A DNA stretch of 64,000 nt, taken from positions 248,001 to 312,000 of the forward strand of contig NZ_NWTM01000002.1 of assembly GCF_004137795.1 (NCBI RefSeq). The letters run 5' to 3'. Made by a program: the position numbers and the translations under genes. This document shows positions 10,410-22,337 of this stretch, in pieces. Below the pieces are notes generated by a model. The model did not search any database. It was not told the origin of the DNA and saw only the letters and a list, made by a program, of their open reading frames with translations. This DNA comes from Pectobacterium zantedeschiae. Lineage in GTDB: Bacteria > Pseudomonadota > Gammaproteobacteria > Enterobacterales > Enterobacteriaceae. Position 1 is the stretch's first letter. Every line of letters begins with the position of its first letter.

Positions 10410-10480
10410 CATTTTGCTATTGCTATGAGAATAGTACGGCTGGCGATGGGGTGAATGCATCCATGCATCTATTCACCGTG

Positions 10481-11326
10481 TCAGAGCGTGATATCACCTG
10501 AGAGTTCGGCATTTGATGAGAGTGACGGTTGCGTGAAATAACGCTTATCGTCCCAACGCAGCATAGTCAGGTCTCCCCCCCAACAGCACCCGGTATCCAG
10601 CGCATAAATGTTTTCCGGCGTGCCTTTCCCTTCCAATGATGCCCAGTGGCCGAACACAATAGCGTATTCCCCAGCGATCTGGCTTGGTAAATCAAACCAC
10701 GGTTTTAGCAGAGAAGGGGCTTGATTAGGTGGCTCTTTACACAGCATATCCAACTGTCCGCCGGAGAAGCAGTAGCGCATACGAGTAAAGACGTTGGTGC
10801 TAAAACGCAGACGTGCCAGACCGCTAAGCTCTGGGCTCCAGTGGTTCGGCATATCGCCATACATGGCATCGAGGAAAAGTGGGTAGCTGTCGCTGCTTAG
10901 GATCGATTCGACTTCGCGCGCGCACATGAGTGCTGTCGGCAGATCCCACTGTGGTGTGATGCCCGCGTGCGCCATGACCAGCTTCAGATCTTCATCAACC
11001 TGCAAAACTGGCTGGCGACGTAGCCAGTTGATTAGCTCATCTGCGTCCGGTGCGTTGAGAAGGTCGTTGAGACGATCTTTCGGCTTATTACGGCTGATAC
11101 CCGCATATACGGCTAGCAGATGCAGATCGTGATTACCAAGCACCATACGCACAGACGAATCGAGAGAACGAACGAAGCGCAGAACCTGAAGCGAATCTGG
11201 CCCGCGTGCGACTAAATCGCCAGTTAACCAAAGCGTATCTTGCTCAGGATTAAAGGAAACTTGCGCCAATAGCGCTTTTAGTTCAACTAAACAGCCGTGA
11301 ACATCGCCAACTAAATAGGTAGACAT
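10481..11326 (-). CDS. apaH: Bis(5'-nucleosyl)-tetraphosphatase, symmetrical
   Basis: Hydrolyses diadenosine tetraphosphate to two ADP and removes Np4-type caps from RNA in enterobacteria. The 281 residues carry the metallophosphatase motifs in order: [13 protein letters not shown] at the N-terminus, [20 protein letters not shown], and a later MAHAG plus VFGHWAS. It is the last gene of the apaG-apaH end of the surA-pdxA-rsmA-apaG-apaH run; only two bases separate it from apaG. Confidence 0.97.
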   Translation of the reverse strand: MSTYLVGDVHGCLVELKALLAQVSFNPEQDTLWLTGDLVARGPDSLQVLRFVRSLDSSVRMVLGNHDLHLLAVYAGISRNKPKDRLNDLLNAPDADELINWLRRQPVLQVDEDLKLVMAHAGITPQWDLPTALMCAREVESILSSDSYPLFLDAMYGDMPNHWSPELSGLARLRFSTNVFTRMRYCFSGGQLDMLCKEPPNQAPSLLKPWFDLPSQIAGEYAIVFGHWASLEGKGTPENIYALDTGCCWGGDLTMLRWDDKRYFTQPSLSSNAELSGDITL

Positions 11327-11328
11327 AA

Positions 11329-11706
11329 TTAATGTATCAGTGAGGAGATTGCCAGTCGGAAGACGGGGATTGAGACTTGAAACGCTTTACCCTGATGGTC
11401 AACCATATGGTAGTGGCCTTCCATCGTGCCGAGTGGCGTTTCTATGACTGCACCGCTGGTATATTGGAACTCGCCGCCAGGTTGGATAACCGGCTGCTCA
11501 CCGACTACACCTTCCCCCTGAACTTCAGTCTGACGGCCATTACCGTTGGTGATCAGCCAATAACGCCCCAAAAGCTGGACTTCATGACGCCCCAGATTGC
11601 GAACCGTAATCGTGTAAGCGAACACGAAACGCTCTTCATCAGGCTCCGATTGTGATTCCACGTAGAAGCTCTGAACCTGTACACAAACACGGGGCGCATT
11701 AATCAT
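11329..11706 (-). CDS. apaG: ApaG/DUF525 protein
   Basis: A protein of 125 residues, identical in length to E. coli ApaG, forming an immunoglobulin-like beta sandwich. The conserved core is visible as [20 protein letters not shown] and [20 protein letters not shown]. The biochemical role is not settled; it is cotranscribed with apaH and rsmA in enterobacteria. It lies 12 bases after rsmA and two bases before apaH. Confidence 0.96.
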   Translation of the reverse strand: MINAPRVCVQVQSFYVESQSEPDEERFVFAYTITVRNLGRHEVQLLGRYWLITNGNGRQTEVQGEGVVGEQPVIQPGGEFQYTSGAVIETPLGTMEGHYHMVDHQGKAFQVSIPVFRLAISSLIH

Positions 11707-11718
11707 GATGAACTCCAG

Positions 11719-12537
11719 TTATTCCTGTTTTGCAGGATGCTCGCTTAACCAGTTTGCCAATCGGCAATATTGCTCAACGGTCACATTCTCTGCACGGCTG
11801 GTGACATCGATCCCCAACTCAGTGAGAACGTCTGGGGTAAACAGATTGCCCAGACTGTTACGCAATGTTTTACGGCGCTGGTTAAACGCTTCCGTTGTGA
11901 TGCGACTCAGTACGCGAATATCACTGACCGGATGAGGGATCTCGGCATGGGGAACGAGCCGCACGACGGCCGAATCAACTTTAGGTGCGGGCTTGAATGC
12001 TTCCGGTGGTACTTCAAGCACCGGAATTACCTGACAATAATATTGTGCCATGACGCTCAGGCGTCCAAAGGCTTTGCTGTTCGGCCCTGCCACCAACCGG
12101 TTAACCACCTCTTTCTGCAACATAAAGTGCATGTCACGGATAGATTGAGTATAGGTGAACAAGTGGAACATTAGCGGTGTGGAAATATTATACGGCAGGT
12201 TGCCAAAAACGCGCAGCGGTTGCCCGGCTTGTTCAGCGAGCGCGGCGAAATCGATCGTCATGGCGTCTTGCTGAATAATCGTCAGCTTATCTTTCAGCGT
12301 TGGGTGTTTTTCCAACCGTGCCGCCAGATCTCTATCAAGCTCAATAACGGTAAAACGATCCATCCGTTCGCCGACGGGGGCGGTCAGTGCGCCGAGGCCT
12401 GGGCCGATTTCTACTACCGCTTGACCCGGTTGGGGATGAATCGCCGAAACGATGCTATCGATCACGAAGTGATCGTTTAAAAAGTTTTGCCCAAAACGTT
12501 TACGGGCGAAGTGACCTTGGTGTACGCGACTATTCAT
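11719..12537 (-). CDS. rsmA: 16S rRNA dimethyladenosine transferase
   Basis: Dimethylates two adjacent adenosines in helix 45 of 16S rRNA (A1518 and A1519 in E. coli); also known as KsgA. 272 residues. The opening [12 protein letters not shown] is typical. The SAM-binding motif [12 protein letters not shown] and the catalytic NLPYNIS motif are intact. The start overlaps the end of pdxA by eight bases, so the two are probably translationally coupled. Confidence 0.98.
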   Translation of the reverse strand: MNSRVHQGHFARKRFGQNFLNDHFVIDSIVSAIHPQPGQAVVEIGPGLGALTAPVGERMDRFTVIELDRDLAARLEKHPTLKDKLTIIQQDAMTIDFAALAEQAGQPLRVFGNLPYNISTPLMFHLFTYTQSIRDMHFMLQKEVVNRLVAGPNSKAFGRLSVMAQYYCQVIPVLEVPPEAFKPAPKVDSAVVRLVPHAEIPHPVSDIRVLSRITTEAFNQRRKTLRNSLGNLFTPDVLTELGIDVTSRAENVTVEQYCRLANWLSEHPAKQE

Positions 12538-13528
12538 TATTGTTTATCATTTTAATGGCAAGATTTAATGCCGTGGTGAAGCTGCCGGGGTCGGCACTGC
12601 CGGTTGCGGCCAGCTCTAGCGCTGTACCGTGATCGACCGACGTACGGATAAAAGGTAACCCCAGTGTGATATTAACGGCACGCCCGAAGCCCTGATATTT
12701 CAGCACCGGTAGCCCTTGATCGTGGTACATCGCCAAAACAGCATCAGCGTGTTGCAGATACTTTGGCTGGAAAAGCGTATCGGCAGGCAACGGCCCAATC
12801 AGCGTGATGCCTTGTTGCCGAAGCTCGTCCAATGCCGGATTAATCACATCCAGCTCTTCACGGCCCATATGGCCGCCTTCACCAGCATGAGGATTCAGTC
12901 CACAAACATAGATCTGTGGTTGAACGATGCCGAACTTTGTCTGCAAATCATGATGCAAGATCGTGATGACTTCATGCAGGCTCTGGCGGGTAATTGCCGC
13001 AGAAACGGCAGCAAGCGGTAAGTGTGTGGTCGCTAAAGCGACGCGCAACTCTTCCGTCGCCAGCATCATAACGACACGATCACAGCTGCTGCGATCGGCG
13101 AAAAATTCAGTGTGCCCACTGAAGGGAACACCTGCATCATTAATAATGCCTTTATGTACCGGGCCGGTAATCAGCGCGGCGAATTCGCCGTTTAGGCAAC
13201 CATCACAAGCACGGGCTAATGTTTCAACGACATAAGCGCTGTTAGCCACATTTAACTGGCCCGCGATGACGGTTGCCGGTGCAGCGATCGGCAGGATGGT
13301 GAGGCTACCTGCCTGTTGTGGCTGTGCGGGCTGGCCCGGTTGATAGTCGCGCAACGTCAGCGGCATAGACAGCTGCAATGCGCGAGTCAATAACAGGTCG
13401 GGGTCCGCACAGATCACTAGCTCTACAGGCCAGGCCTGCTGCGCCAGAGCAATCACCAGATCGGGGCCAATCCCGGCGGGTTCGCCGGGGGTGATCACAA
13501 CGCGTGGCGTATTGCTCTCAGTCTGCAT
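12530..13528 (-). CDS. pdxA: 4-hydroxythreonine-4-phosphate dehydrogenase
   Basis: NAD-dependent enzyme of pyridoxal-5'-phosphate synthesis, 332 residues. The N-terminal [13 protein letters not shown] and the substrate loop GHTEFFAD are family signatures. The metal-binding histidines are visible in the segments LNPHAGE and [12 protein letters not shown]. It shares one base with the surA stop region and overlaps rsmA, consistent with the known multigene transcript of this locus in E. coli. Confidence 0.98.
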   Translation of the reverse strand: MQTESNTPRVVITPGEPAGIGPDLVIALAQQAWPVELVICADPDLLLTRALQLSMPLTLRDYQPGQPAQPQQAGSLTILPIAAPATVIAGQLNVANSAYVVETLARACDGCLNGEFAALITGPVHKGIINDAGVPFSGHTEFFADRSSCDRVVMMLATEELRVALATTHLPLAAVSAAITRQSLHEVITILHHDLQTKFGIVQPQIYVCGLNPHAGEGGHMGREELDVINPALDELRQQGITLIGPLPADTLFQPKYLQHADAVLAMYHDQGLPVLKYQGFGRAVNITLGLPFIRTSVDHGTALELAATGSADPGSFTTALNLAIKMINNNE

Positions 13529-14823
13529 TAGTTCGTGGCACCATTAATCACTTTGACATAAGCCGCTGCACGCTGTTCCTGCATCCAGGTTTGCGCTTCT
13601 TCAGCGAATTTACGATTAAAGATCATACGGTACGCTTGCTCTTTCTGCGCCGCGTCGGTTTTATCAACCTGACGGGTGTCCAGCAACTGAATCAGGTGCC
13701 AGCCAAAAGAGGAGTGAATCGGCTGACTGATTTCACCTTTCTTTAGTTTCAGCAACGCATCACGGAAGGCTGGATCGTACATGTCTGGGGAAGCCCAGCC
13801 AAGGTCGCCACCCTGATTCGCAGAACCAGGATCCTGAGAAAGCAGTTTGGCTTGTGCGGCGAAATCGGTGCTACCGTTTTTGATCTGCTGTGCCACTTCG
13901 GCTAGCTTGGCTTGCGCCTGGCTATCCGTCATGACGACAGACGGTTTGATCAGAATATGGCGAGCATGCGTTTCAGTTACCGATACGCTTTTGTTACCGC
14001 CGCGAATATCGTTCACCTTCAGAATGTGGAAACCCACACCAGAACGGATCGGGCCGACGACTTGGCCTTTCTGCGCTTGCGTTAAGCGTTCAGCAAACAG
14101 CGTTGGAATTTCCTGCAACTTGCCCCAGCCCATTTGTCCGCCTTTCAGCGCCTGAGAATCAGAGGAATAGGTGATAGCCAGCTTGCCGAAATCTGCCCCT
14201 TCACTGATTTGTTTCACCAGCGACTTTGCCAGATTTTCCGCTTCATCCACCTGCTGCTGAGTCGGATTTTCTGGTAATGGGATCAGAATGTGGCTCAGGT
14301 TCAGCTCATCATTCTCACCAGTCTGGTTAGCAATCTGCTTAGCCAGCGTATCGACTTCCTGCGGCAGGACGGTAACGCGACGACGGACTTCGTTGTTACG
14401 CACTTCCGAAATCAGCATCTCTTTGCGAATCTGGTTACGATAGGTGTTGTAGTTCAGCCCTTCATACGCCAGTTGGCTTTTTAGCTGATCCAGAGACATC
14501 CGGTTCTGAGAGGCAATATTTGTAATTGCCTGATTCAGTTGCTCATCCGTCACCTGAATACCCATCTTCTGCGCCATTTGCAGGATGATGTTATCCATGA
14601 TCAGGCGATCGGTAATCTGATGACGCAGCGTGGCATCATCCGGCAACTGCTGCCCGGCCTGCTGGGCATTCAATTTTACTGACTGCAAAAGACTGCTTAC
14701 ATCACTTTCCAACACGACGCTGTTGTCGACCACTGCTGCGACTTTATCAACCACCTGTGGTGCTGCGAACGCGGTAGAGGCACTCAGTGCCAATCCGAGA
14801 ATAAGCGTTCTCCAGTTATTCAT
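13528..14823 (-). CDS. surA: Periplasmic chaperone/peptidyl-prolyl isomerase SurA
   Basis: Escorts unfolded outer-membrane proteins, including LptD encoded just upstream, to the Bam complex. 431 residues. It has a signal peptide of about 20 residues ([18 protein letters not shown]), an N-terminal chaperone module, two parvulin domains (the first around [15 protein letters not shown], the second around [13 protein letters not shown]) and a C-terminal helix. Order lptD-surA-pdxA-rsmA-apaG-apaH matches E. coli. Confidence 0.98.
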   Translation of the reverse strand: MNNWRTLILGLALSASTAFAAPQVVDKVAAVVDNSVVLESDVSSLLQSVKLNAQQAGQQLPDDATLRHQITDRLIMDNIILQMAQKMGIQVTDEQLNQAITNIASQNRMSLDQLKSQLAYEGLNYNTYRNQIRKEMLISEVRNNEVRRRVTVLPQEVDTLAKQIANQTGENDELNLSHILIPLPENPTQQQVDEAENLAKSLVKQISEGADFGKLAITYSSDSQALKGGQMGWGKLQEIPTLFAERLTQAQKGQVVGPIRSGVGFHILKVNDIRGGNKSVSVTETHARHILIKPSVVMTDSQAQAKLAEVAQQIKNGSTDFAAQAKLLSQDPGSANQGGDLGWASPDMYDPAFRDALLKLKKGEISQPIHSSFGWHLIQLLDTRQVDKTDAAQKEQAYRMIFNRKFAEEAQTWMQEQRAAAYVKVINGATN

Positions 14824-14912
14824 ACCTTTCCCATTATTTCATCCGCAAGGCGGGTTAAAAGTTCCAACGTTTCAGTGAGACAGCCTGTTTGCTACTAACA
14901 CTCTGGATGACA

Positions 14913-17276
14913 TCAGAACGCGCGCTGGTAAGGCAAAATACCTGAGCGCAGCATTTTGTCGGAACCCAGACTGTAATTACTGCTTAAACCACGTAACTCG
15001 ATATTAAATGACACTTTGTTGTCGTATTCACTGCTGCGGCTGGCGCTGTTCCAGTCGGTAATTTTACGTTCATAACCGACACTCACGGCCCAACAGCAGG
15101 TGTTGTACTGTAAACCAATAAGCTGGTTTGCTGGCTGATTGGCCTTGGTGTCGTAATAATAAGCACCCACAACAGCCCAACGTTCGACGATCGGCCAGCT
15201 AGCGGTAACACCCACTTGAGAAATACCTTGCTGAGAACCCTGATTGGTCACGTTCGGCAGCATGTCGCGAATATATTCAGGACTTGCGTAACGGTAGTTC
15301 AACTGTACTAAACGTTCCGCATCGCGACGGTATTCTAACACGGCGTCGCCTAGTGCAACTTCGTTCAGGCGATTGTCATATTGCAGACCACCGCGAACGC
15401 CCCAACTGTCATCGATTTTCAGGAAGGAATCACCGGCCCATACCTGGCTGCCGTTGTTATCACTTTTATCGAGTGACGTGTTGCGGTCACCAGTGCGTGG
15501 ACGATCAAAGTAATAGATTTGACCAATAGAAGCGTTAAAACGTTCAACCAACGCATCATCATAAATACGCGTGGTGACACCGGTCGCAATCTGATTCGCT
15601 GACGCGATACGATCCAGGCCGCTGTAGCTGCGGTCGCGGAACAGGCCAGAATAGTCGGTCTGCATCAGCGTGGAGTCATAGGTATGGATGCTGCTTTGAT
15701 CGCGATAAGGCACGTACAGGTATTGTGCACGAGGCTCCAGCGTTTGGGTATAGGCCTGCGACCAGTCCATTTCGCGTTCAAAGACCATTTTGCCATCGAC
15801 TTTATATTGCGGCATAACGCGGTTAACTGAACTCTGGAGCGCATTTTTATTAACGTCAGTGACATTCGGATCTGCACGGTAACGTTCCAGATTACTCTGT
15901 TGGTAGTGCGTTGCTAATAGCTTGGCTTCGGTATTCAGGCTGGCCCAGCGGTTTGCCAGCGGAAGATTCAGCGTTGGTTCAACGTGCAGACGCGTCGCTT
16001 CTGGCCGATTGTCGTTGACGTTGGTAAATTTTACCGCCTGACCATAAAGGTGCATATCAACCGGGCCGATATCATTCTGGTAATAATTGATATCAAGCTG
16101 AGGTTCTGCGCGGTAAACATCACGGCTGGTCGCATTGGAGAATACCTGAAATTGCCTGGTAGACAGAGTGGTATTCCAGTTTTGGTTCGCATAGCCCGCA
16201 CTGAATTTTTGGGTGACGTAACCATCGGTGGTTGAACCGTACTTTGAATCCAGATCGGTGAAGTAGCGGTCGTCGCTGACTTTTGTGTAGTCTGCGTTAA
16301 AACGCCACACCTGATCCATAACGCCGTTATGGCCCCAGTGGAACAACCAGCGGGTGTCGTTATTGTCTTGCGGTGCGATTTTAGCGTATTCACGATCGCT
16401 AGGTAACCAGTCGAACTGAACAACGCCAAGACCCGGTGTAGTCAGGTAGCGGAATTCGTTCTGCCACTGCATGCCGCGTTTAGTTTGCAAATGCGGCGTG
16501 ATGGTGGCATCAAAGTTAGGCGCGATATTCCAGTAATAAGGAGTCAGCAGTTCAAAACCATTGCTGCTACCATATTTCGCATTGGGGATCAGGAAGCCAG
16601 AGCGTCGTTTATCGCCGATAGGAAGCTGTAAATACGGGCTGTAGAATACAGGTACGCCAGCAATCTTGAAACGTGCGTTCCAGATTTCAGCAACCTGCTC
16701 TTCTCTGTCTTGAATCACTTCCGAACCGACGACACTCCAGCTATTATCTCCCGGCAGACAGGAAGTGAAGGAGCCGTTTTCCAGAATGGTGTAGCGATTG
16801 CTGTCGCGCATCTTCATTTTGTCGGCGGAGCCACGCCCTTGACGACCCACCATCTGATAGTCGCCTTCATAGACGTCGGTATCTTTGGTGTTCAGGTTGG
16901 CCCAGGCTTTAGGGCCTTTCAGGATGACCTGATTATCGTCGTAGTGGACATTTCCCGTCGCAGTAATAGTACGCGTCGGCGTGCTACCCTGCGTTGCCGG
17001 ATCCAACTGGTTCAGCTCCACCTGTTCGGCGGACATGACGCTGTTACCCTGCTGGATGTTAACATTGCCGATGAATCTGGCGTTGTCGGGATAGTTGGCT
17101 TCGGTTTTGTCGGCCTGAATATTGACCGGTAACTGATTGGGATCGCCTGTTACCAGTGGCCTGTTGTACGTGGGTACACCCAGCATGCACTGTTCAGCGA
17201 GATCGGCCAGCGCGTGCTGGCTGTAAAGTGCCGACCAAACCAGAGTGGCCAGCAGAGTTGGGAAACTTTTTTTCAT
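14913..17276 (-). CDS. lptD: LPS-assembly outer-membrane protein LptD
   Basis: Outer-membrane beta-barrel that inserts lipopolysaccharide into the outer leaflet, in complex with lipoprotein LptE. 787 residues from the chosen start. The signal peptide begins [20 protein letters not shown], matching the E. coli start. An upstream in-frame ATG at 17312 would add 12 residues and is rejected for that reason. The mature N-terminus has the first conserved cysteine (EQCMLGVP), and the C-terminal barrel has the adjacent cysteine pair ([13 protein letters not shown]) needed for the disulfide arrangement. Divergent from djlA. Confidence 0.97.
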   Translation of the reverse strand: MKKSFPTLLATLVWSALYSQHALADLAEQCMLGVPTYNRPLVTGDPNQLPVNIQADKTEANYPDNARFIGNVNIQQGNSVMSAEQVELNQLDPATQGSTPTRTITATGNVHYDDNQVILKGPKAWANLNTKDTDVYEGDYQMVGRQGRGSADKMKMRDSNRYTILENGSFTSCLPGDNSWSVVGSEVIQDREEQVAEIWNARFKIAGVPVFYSPYLQLPIGDKRRSGFLIPNAKYGSSNGFELLTPYYWNIAPNFDATITPHLQTKRGMQWQNEFRYLTTPGLGVVQFDWLPSDREYAKIAPQDNNDTRWLFHWGHNGVMDQVWRFNADYTKVSDDRYFTDLDSKYGSTTDGYVTQKFSAGYANQNWNTTLSTRQFQVFSNATSRDVYRAEPQLDINYYQNDIGPVDMHLYGQAVKFTNVNDNRPEATRLHVEPTLNLPLANRWASLNTEAKLLATHYQQSNLERYRADPNVTDVNKNALQSSVNRVMPQYKVDGKMVFEREMDWSQAYTQTLEPRAQYLYVPYRDQSSIHTYDSTLMQTDYSGLFRDRSYSGLDRIASANQIATGVTTRIYDDALVERFNASIGQIYYFDRPRTGDRNTSLDKSDNNGSQVWAGDSFLKIDDSWGVRGGLQYDNRLNEVALGDAVLEYRRDAERLVQLNYRYASPEYIRDMLPNVTNQGSQQGISQVGVTASWPIVERWAVVGAYYYDTKANQPANQLIGLQYNTCCWAVSVGYERKITDWNSASRSSEYDNKVSFNIELRGLSSNYSLGSDKMLRSGILPYQRAF

Positions 17277-17461
17277 ACGTGGTATCAGGTGTTCCGTCAT
17301 CAGGGGCATCATGCCGGCAAACGGTCAGAGACTATATCACTCGTTAGCGTTGCGCCAGTGTTAAATCCCCACCGCCTATACGCACCGCCGTTAGGTGCAA
17401 AGATAAATGACAGGTATGATAAAGCAATTTTTGGCTGACGGCATGAGGATTTGAGGAGTAT

Positions 17462-18352
17462 ATGCGGTATTGGGGAAAGTTGCTGGGGTTGGCACTGGGA
17501 ATTGTTTCAAGTGCTGGCATCTGGGGAATGATCATGGGTTTACTGATGGGGCATTGGATTGACAGAGCCCGGGCATCGCGTCGCCGTGATTATTTCTCTG
17601 CTCAGTCTACCCGTCAGTCATTGTTCTTTCTCACGACCTTTCAGGCTATGGGACATCTGACTAAATCCAAAGGTCGGGTGACGGAAGCCGATATCAAAAT
17701 CGCGACCAAAATGATGGATCGCCTTGAGCTATTTGGTGAGGCCAGAACTGCTGCTCAACGGGCTTTCCGTGAAGGAAAGACCAGCCATTTCCCTTTGCGA
17801 ATAAAACTACGCAAGCTTCGCGATGCCTGCTTGGGACGCTTTGATTTAATTAAGATGTTTCTGGAAATTCAGCTTCAGGTCGCGTTTGTCGATGGTGTTC
17901 TACATCCGAATGAACGACGTGTGTTGTACGTGATTGCTGATGAATTGGGCGTGACGCGTGAGCAATTTGAATTCTTTCTGCGAAATATGGAAAGCTCCAA
18001 CGGGCAGCAGTCTCGGCAGAGTCAGTCTCGCCAGAACGGTAAATCGCATCAACGCCGCAGCAATAATTATTCCGGCGGGGGCTACTCCAATGGACACTCT
18101 TATGGCGGTCAACGTCCGTCCTCACCGCCGCGTGGGCCAACGGTTGAAAGTGCCTGTCGCACGCTGGGGGTGCGCAGCAGTGATGATGCCGTGACGATTA
18201 AACGTGCCTATCGCAAACTCATGAGCGAGCACCATCCCGACAAGTTGGTCGCCAAGAAGCTTTCGCCGAGAATGATGGAGATGGCTAAGCGTAAAGCGCA
18301 GGATATCCAGGCCGCCTATGAACTGCTGAAAAGCGCGAATCAGGCAAAATAA
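17462..18352 (+). CDS. djlA: Co-chaperone DjlA
   Basis: Membrane-anchored J-domain protein that stimulates DnaK and affects capsule-type signalling in E. coli. 296 residues: one N-terminal membrane segment (about residues 7-30, with the glycine-rich dimerisation face), a TerB-like central domain, a low-complexity Ser/Gln/Gly linker (about 180-225), and a C-terminal J domain with the essential HPD tripeptide in [16 protein letters not shown] Shine-Dalgarno lies six bases ahead of the ATG. Confidence 0.97.
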   Translation: MRYWGKLLGLALGIVSSAGIWGMIMGLLMGHWIDRARASRRRDYFSAQSTRQSLFFLTTFQAMGHLTKSKGRVTEADIKIATKMMDRLELFGEARTAAQRAFREGKTSHFPLRIKLRKLRDACLGRFDLIKMFLEIQLQVAFVDGVLHPNERRVLYVIADELGVTREQFEFFLRNMESSNGQQSRQSQSRQNGKSHQRRSNNYSGGGYSNGHSYGGQRPSSPPRGPTVESACRTLGVRSSDDAVTIKRAYRKLMSEHHPDKLVAKKLSPRMMEMAKRKAQDIQAAYELLKSANQAK

Positions 18353-18449
18353 CCCGCATCTTTCCTCTTCTTTTTACTTCCCCGTTTTACCGCCCCACAT
18401 TTTATCGCATCACCAAGTCAGATTTAAAAACACCAACAGTGTATTTATC

Positions 18450-19103
18450 TCAGAAATCCGCTTCGCAACGAAAGTGCATTGGGGTATTGAAAGCAGGGTG
18501 CGTGATAGCCAGTTCTTGTGCGTGCAGTAAAAGGCGGGGAGCCATCGCTTTGGCATCGGGATGTGCATAAAACCCATCGCCGAGGATAGGATGGCCGAGC
18601 GCGAGCAAGTGGACGCGCAGTTGATGCGACCGACCGGTAATCGGCATCAGTTTGACGCGTGTCGTTCCATCATCGTCACGTGAGAGTACCTGATACTCCG
18701 TCTGCGCCGCCTTGCCTGTTTCAAAACAGACTTTCTGCTTCGGGCGGTTTGGCCAGTCGCAGATCAGGGGCAGATCGATAATGCCTTCATCCTGTGCCAT
18801 ATGCCCCCAGACGCGGGCAAGGTAGGATTTCTTGGGCTCGCGCTCGCGAAACTGGCGCTTTAATTCTCGCTCGGCCGCTTTCGTGAGTGCGACGGCAATC
18901 ACGCCGCTGGTTGCCATATCCAGACGATGAACGGATTCGGCTGTCGGGTAGTCAGCCTGAATGCGGTTCATGACACTGTCTTTGTGTTCTGGCGCACGGC
19001 CGGGAACCGACAGCAGACCGCTGGGTTTATTCACCACCATGATGTGCTGATCCTGATACAGAATATGCAACCAGGGATCGGTAGGCGGATTATAGGGTTC
19101 CAT
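18450..19103 (-). CDS. rluA: Dual-specificity rRNA/tRNA pseudouridine synthase RluA
   Basis: Converts uridine to pseudouridine in 23S rRNA (U746 in E. coli) and in the anticodon stem-loop of several tRNAs (U32). 217 residues from the ATG at 19103, which has AAGGTG upstream and matches the E. coli N-terminus (PWLHILYQDQHIMVVNKPSG). An upstream ATG at 19214 would add 37 unlikely residues. The catalytic Asp is in VHRLDMATSGVI, and the RluA signature GRSHQLRVH is present. Confidence 0.96.
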   Translation of the reverse strand: MEPYNPPTDPWLHILYQDQHIMVVNKPSGLLSVPGRAPEHKDSVMNRIQADYPTAESVHRLDMATSGVIAVALTKAAERELKRQFREREPKKSYLARVWGHMAQDEGIIDLPLICDWPNRPKQKVCFETGKAAQTEYQVLSRDDDGTTRVKLMPITGRSHQLRVHLLALGHPILGDGFYAHPDAKAMAPRLLLHAQELAITHPAFNTPMHFRCEADF

Positions 19104-19272
19104 CGGAGCACCTTTCAGGCAACGTATAATGTGTGATATTAGGGAAAACACGGGGATGAGGTTCCCGCAGGGAGACCTCGCCTCGTGGTAGGCACGTGTA
19201 TCTCGATTTTGCAAACAACATGTTGTTAAGGCAGCGGTAAAGCGTTGTGGCTAATACCGCTGCAAGCAATGC

Positions 19273-22176
19273 TTACTGATGCGTCACCACGACCAGACGG
19301 ATCGCATCCAGACGCCAGTTGGCTTCGTGCAGGTTGCTCAGCACCTGCTCGCGCTGATTTTCCAACGCAGTCAGCTCATCTTCACGGATGTTAGGATTGA
19401 CGGCTTTCAGCGCTTCCAAACGTTCCAGCTCACGGCGCAGTTGCAGGTCGGCCTGCTGTTGCGCTTCGGTGATGAGCTGGCGCGCCTGTGTTTCCACTAG
19501 TGCTTCTGCCTGTTGTAGCATGGCGTGAACATCGGATTGCACCGCATTCACCAGCTTGCTGGAAGTATGACGGTTTACCGCATTGAGTTGGCGGTTGAAG
19601 CTCTCAAACTCAACCTGTGCCGCCAGATTTGTGCCTTTACGATCCATCAGCAAACGTACTGGCGTTGGTGGCAGGAAGCGAGTCAGCTGCAGGTGTTTTG
19701 GTGCCTGAGCTTCCACAACGTAAACTAGTTCCGCCAATAGCGTACCAACCGGTAGTGCTTTATTTTTCAGCAGGGAAACCGCGCAGCTTCCAGTATCACC
19801 GGACAGAACCAAATCGAGCCCGTTACGGATGAGCGGGTGTTCCCAACTGATAAACTGCGCGTCTTCGCGGGAGAGTGCCTGATCGCGATCGAAGGTGATC
19901 GTACAACCGTCCTGTGGCAGACCGGGGAAATCCGGCACCAGCATATGATCGGAGGGGGTCAGAATGATCAAGTTATCACTGCGATCTTCCTGATTGATAC
20001 CAACGATATCAAACAGATTCAGAGCGAATGTCACCAGATTGACGTCATTATCCTGTTCGGCAATGGCCTGTGCTAACAGCTGAGCTTGTTCGCCACCGTT
20101 AGAATGCATTTCCAGTAGACGATCGCGGCCCTGTTCAAGCTGTTGCTTCAGGCTGTCATGCTGTTGGCGACAGGTATGGATAAATTCATCCAATCCCTGC
20201 TGTTCTCCGACGGTCGTCAGTCGCTCAATCAACTGCGTATGGTGAGCATCATAGATAGTGCGACCTGTCGGGCAGGTATGTTCAAACGCATCCAGCCCTT
20301 CGTGATACCAGCGTACCAGCAAGGCCTGCGCGGTGTTTTCCAGATACGGCACCAGAACCTGAATTTCTTTTGCCTGTCCGATACGGTCCAGACGACCAAT
20401 ACGCTGTTCCAGCAGATCGGGGTTGAACGGCAGATCGAACATCACTAAATGGCTGGCAAACTGGAAGTTACGGCCTTCTGAGCCGATCTCTGAACAGATC
20501 AGCACCTGTGCGCCTTCTTCTTCAGACGCGAAATAGGCGGCGGCGCGGTCACGTTCCAAAATAGACAGCCCTTCGTGGAAGACGGCGGCGCGGATCGCTT
20601 CACGCGTGCGCAGCACTTGCTCCAACTGTAGCGCCGTGGCTGCCTGTGCACAGATCACCAACACTTTTTCATCGCGGTTGGCGGTCAGATAGTTCAGCAA
20701 CCATTCCACGCGCGGGTCGAAGTTCCACCAGGTGGCGTCGTCCCCTTCGAGCTGTTGATAAATTTGTTCCGGGTACAGCATATCGCGGGCGCGTGATTCC
20801 AGCGGCTTATTCGCGTTCATAATGCCGGAGACTTTGATTGCCGTTTGGTACTGGGCTGGCAGAGGCAGGCGAATTTGATGCAGGACACGCTGCGGGAAGC
20901 CTTTAACACCCTGACGCGTGTTACGGAACAACACACGGCTGGTGCCGTGGCGATCCATCAGCATGGTGATCAGTTCCTGACGCGCTTTCTGATTGTCCTC
21001 GCTGTCGCTGTTGATCGCTTTCAACAACGGCTCAACGTCCTGTTCGCCCAGCAAATCGCTCAGCGCGTTCAGTTCAGCCGTTTGGGCTTTTTCACCCGCT
21101 AATAAGAGTGTGACGGCATCGGCGACTGGGCGGTACTGCTGCTGTTCGGCAACGAATTCCTGATAGTCGTGAAAACGGTTGGGATCGAGCAGGCGTAAGC
21201 GCGCAAAGTGGCTCTGCTGGCCGAGCTGTTCCGGCGTTGCGGTTAATAGCAGAACGGCAGGAGTAGCGCGAGCCAGCGTTTCAATGGCCTGATATTCCGG
21301 GCTAGGGCTTTCTTCACTCCAGACCAGATGGTGAGCTTCATCCACTACCAGCAGATCCCAGTCGGCGTTGACTAACTGTGCAAAACGCTGGGCGCTACGC
21401 TGAACAAATCCCAGTGAGCAGATTACCAGTTGTTCGGTTTCAAATGGATTACTGCTGTCCAGCTTGGCTTCGGCATAGCGCTCGTCATCAAACAGTGAAA
21501 ACAGCAGGTTAAAGCGGCGCAGCATTTCGACCAGCCACTGATGTTGCAGGGTTTCTGGTACGACAATCAGCACGCGACTGGCACGACCGGCCAGCAGTTG
21601 CTGGTGGATAATCATACCCGCTTCGATGGTTTTCCCCAGACCGACTTCGTCCGCCAGCAGAACGCGTGGCGCGTGACGTTGGCCGACTTCGTGAGCGATG
21701 TGAAGCTGATGGGGGATAAGGCTGGCACGCATGCCGCGCAAACCGCCCCATTGTTGCAGCGCCTGCTCGTTTTGATGCTTGCGGGCGCGATAGCGCAGAG
21801 CAAAGCGATCCATACGATCAATCTGTCCGGCGAACAGGCGATCTTGCGGTTTATTGAACGTCAGTTTGCTGTCGAGAAAAACTTCACGCAGTTCCGCTGG
21901 CGTTTCATCGTCCAGGCGTTGGCCGCAATACACCAGCAACCCTTTTTCTTCTCGCACGTCATCAACTTTGAGCTGCCAACCTTCATGGCTGGTGACGGTG
22001 TCGCCGGGATTGAACATCACACGGGTGATGGGAGCGTCACTGCGGGAATAAAGTCGGTTTTCACCGCTGGCAGGGAAAAGCAGCGTTATCATACGCGTAT
22101 CGACGGCAACAACCGTTCCCAGTCCAAGTTCGCTTTCCGTATCGCTGATCCAGCGCTGACCAAGTGTAAAAGGCAT
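19273..22176 (-). CDS. rapA: RNA polymerase-associated ATPase RapA
   Basis: Swi2/Snf2-type ATPase (HepA) that binds core RNA polymerase and promotes its recycling after transcription. 967 residues, close to the 968 of E. coli. In order: an N-terminal Tudor-like region ([20 protein letters not shown]), helicase motif [15 protein letters not shown], motif [12 protein letters not shown], motif V/VI with [15 protein letters not shown] and [11 protein letters not shown], and a long C-terminal region ending in a charged helical segment. Followed by rluA on the same strand after 169 bases. Confidence 0.98.
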   Translation of the reverse strand: MPFTLGQRWISDTESELGLGTVVAVDTRMITLLFPASGENRLYSRSDAPITRVMFNPGDTVTSHEGWQLKVDDVREEKGLLVYCGQRLDDETPAELREVFLDSKLTFNKPQDRLFAGQIDRMDRFALRYRARKHQNEQALQQWGGLRGMRASLIPHQLHIAHEVGQRHAPRVLLADEVGLGKTIEAGMIIHQQLLAGRASRVLIVVPETLQHQWLVEMLRRFNLLFSLFDDERYAEAKLDSSNPFETEQLVICSLGFVQRSAQRFAQLVNADWDLLVVDEAHHLVWSEESPSPEYQAIETLARATPAVLLLTATPEQLGQQSHFARLRLLDPNRFHDYQEFVAEQQQYRPVADAVTLLLAGEKAQTAELNALSDLLGEQDVEPLLKAINSDSEDNQKARQELITMLMDRHGTSRVLFRNTRQGVKGFPQRVLHQIRLPLPAQYQTAIKVSGIMNANKPLESRARDMLYPEQIYQQLEGDDATWWNFDPRVEWLLNYLTANRDEKVLVICAQAATALQLEQVLRTREAIRAAVFHEGLSILERDRAAAYFASEEEGAQVLICSEIGSEGRNFQFASHLVMFDLPFNPDLLEQRIGRLDRIGQAKEIQVLVPYLENTAQALLVRWYHEGLDAFEHTCPTGRTIYDAHHTQLIERLTTVGEQQGLDEFIHTCRQQHDSLKQQLEQGRDRLLEMHSNGGEQAQLLAQAIAEQDNDVNLVTFALNLFDIVGINQEDRSDNLIILTPSDHMLVPDFPGLPQDGCTITFDRDQALSREDAQFISWEHPLIRNGLDLVLSGDTGSCAVSLLKNKALPVGTLLAELVYVVEAQAPKHLQLTRFLPPTPVRLLMDRKGTNLAAQVEFESFNRQLNAVNRHTSSKLVNAVQSDVHAMLQQAEALVETQARQLITEAQQQADLQLRRELERLEALKAVNPNIREDELTALENQREQVLSNLHEANWRLDAIRLVVVTHQ

Positions 22177-22337
22177 AAATTCTTAGCTCGATGTCGTTTG
22201 TGTCGGGGGAATGTCTGATTACATTATCGGGTGCCAATAATGCTGCTGATGCAAATTCAGAAAGGGCGTTATGGTAATGGATGACGGCGCGTTCGTCACC
22301 TCTCAAACTTGCTGTACTGTGAATTAACGGCTTCCAT

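Noticed and set aside
10178-10468. A 96-codon minus-strand frame opposite the small gene near apaH
   Set aside because: No ribosome-binding site. The plus-strand frame has a much stronger initiation signal.
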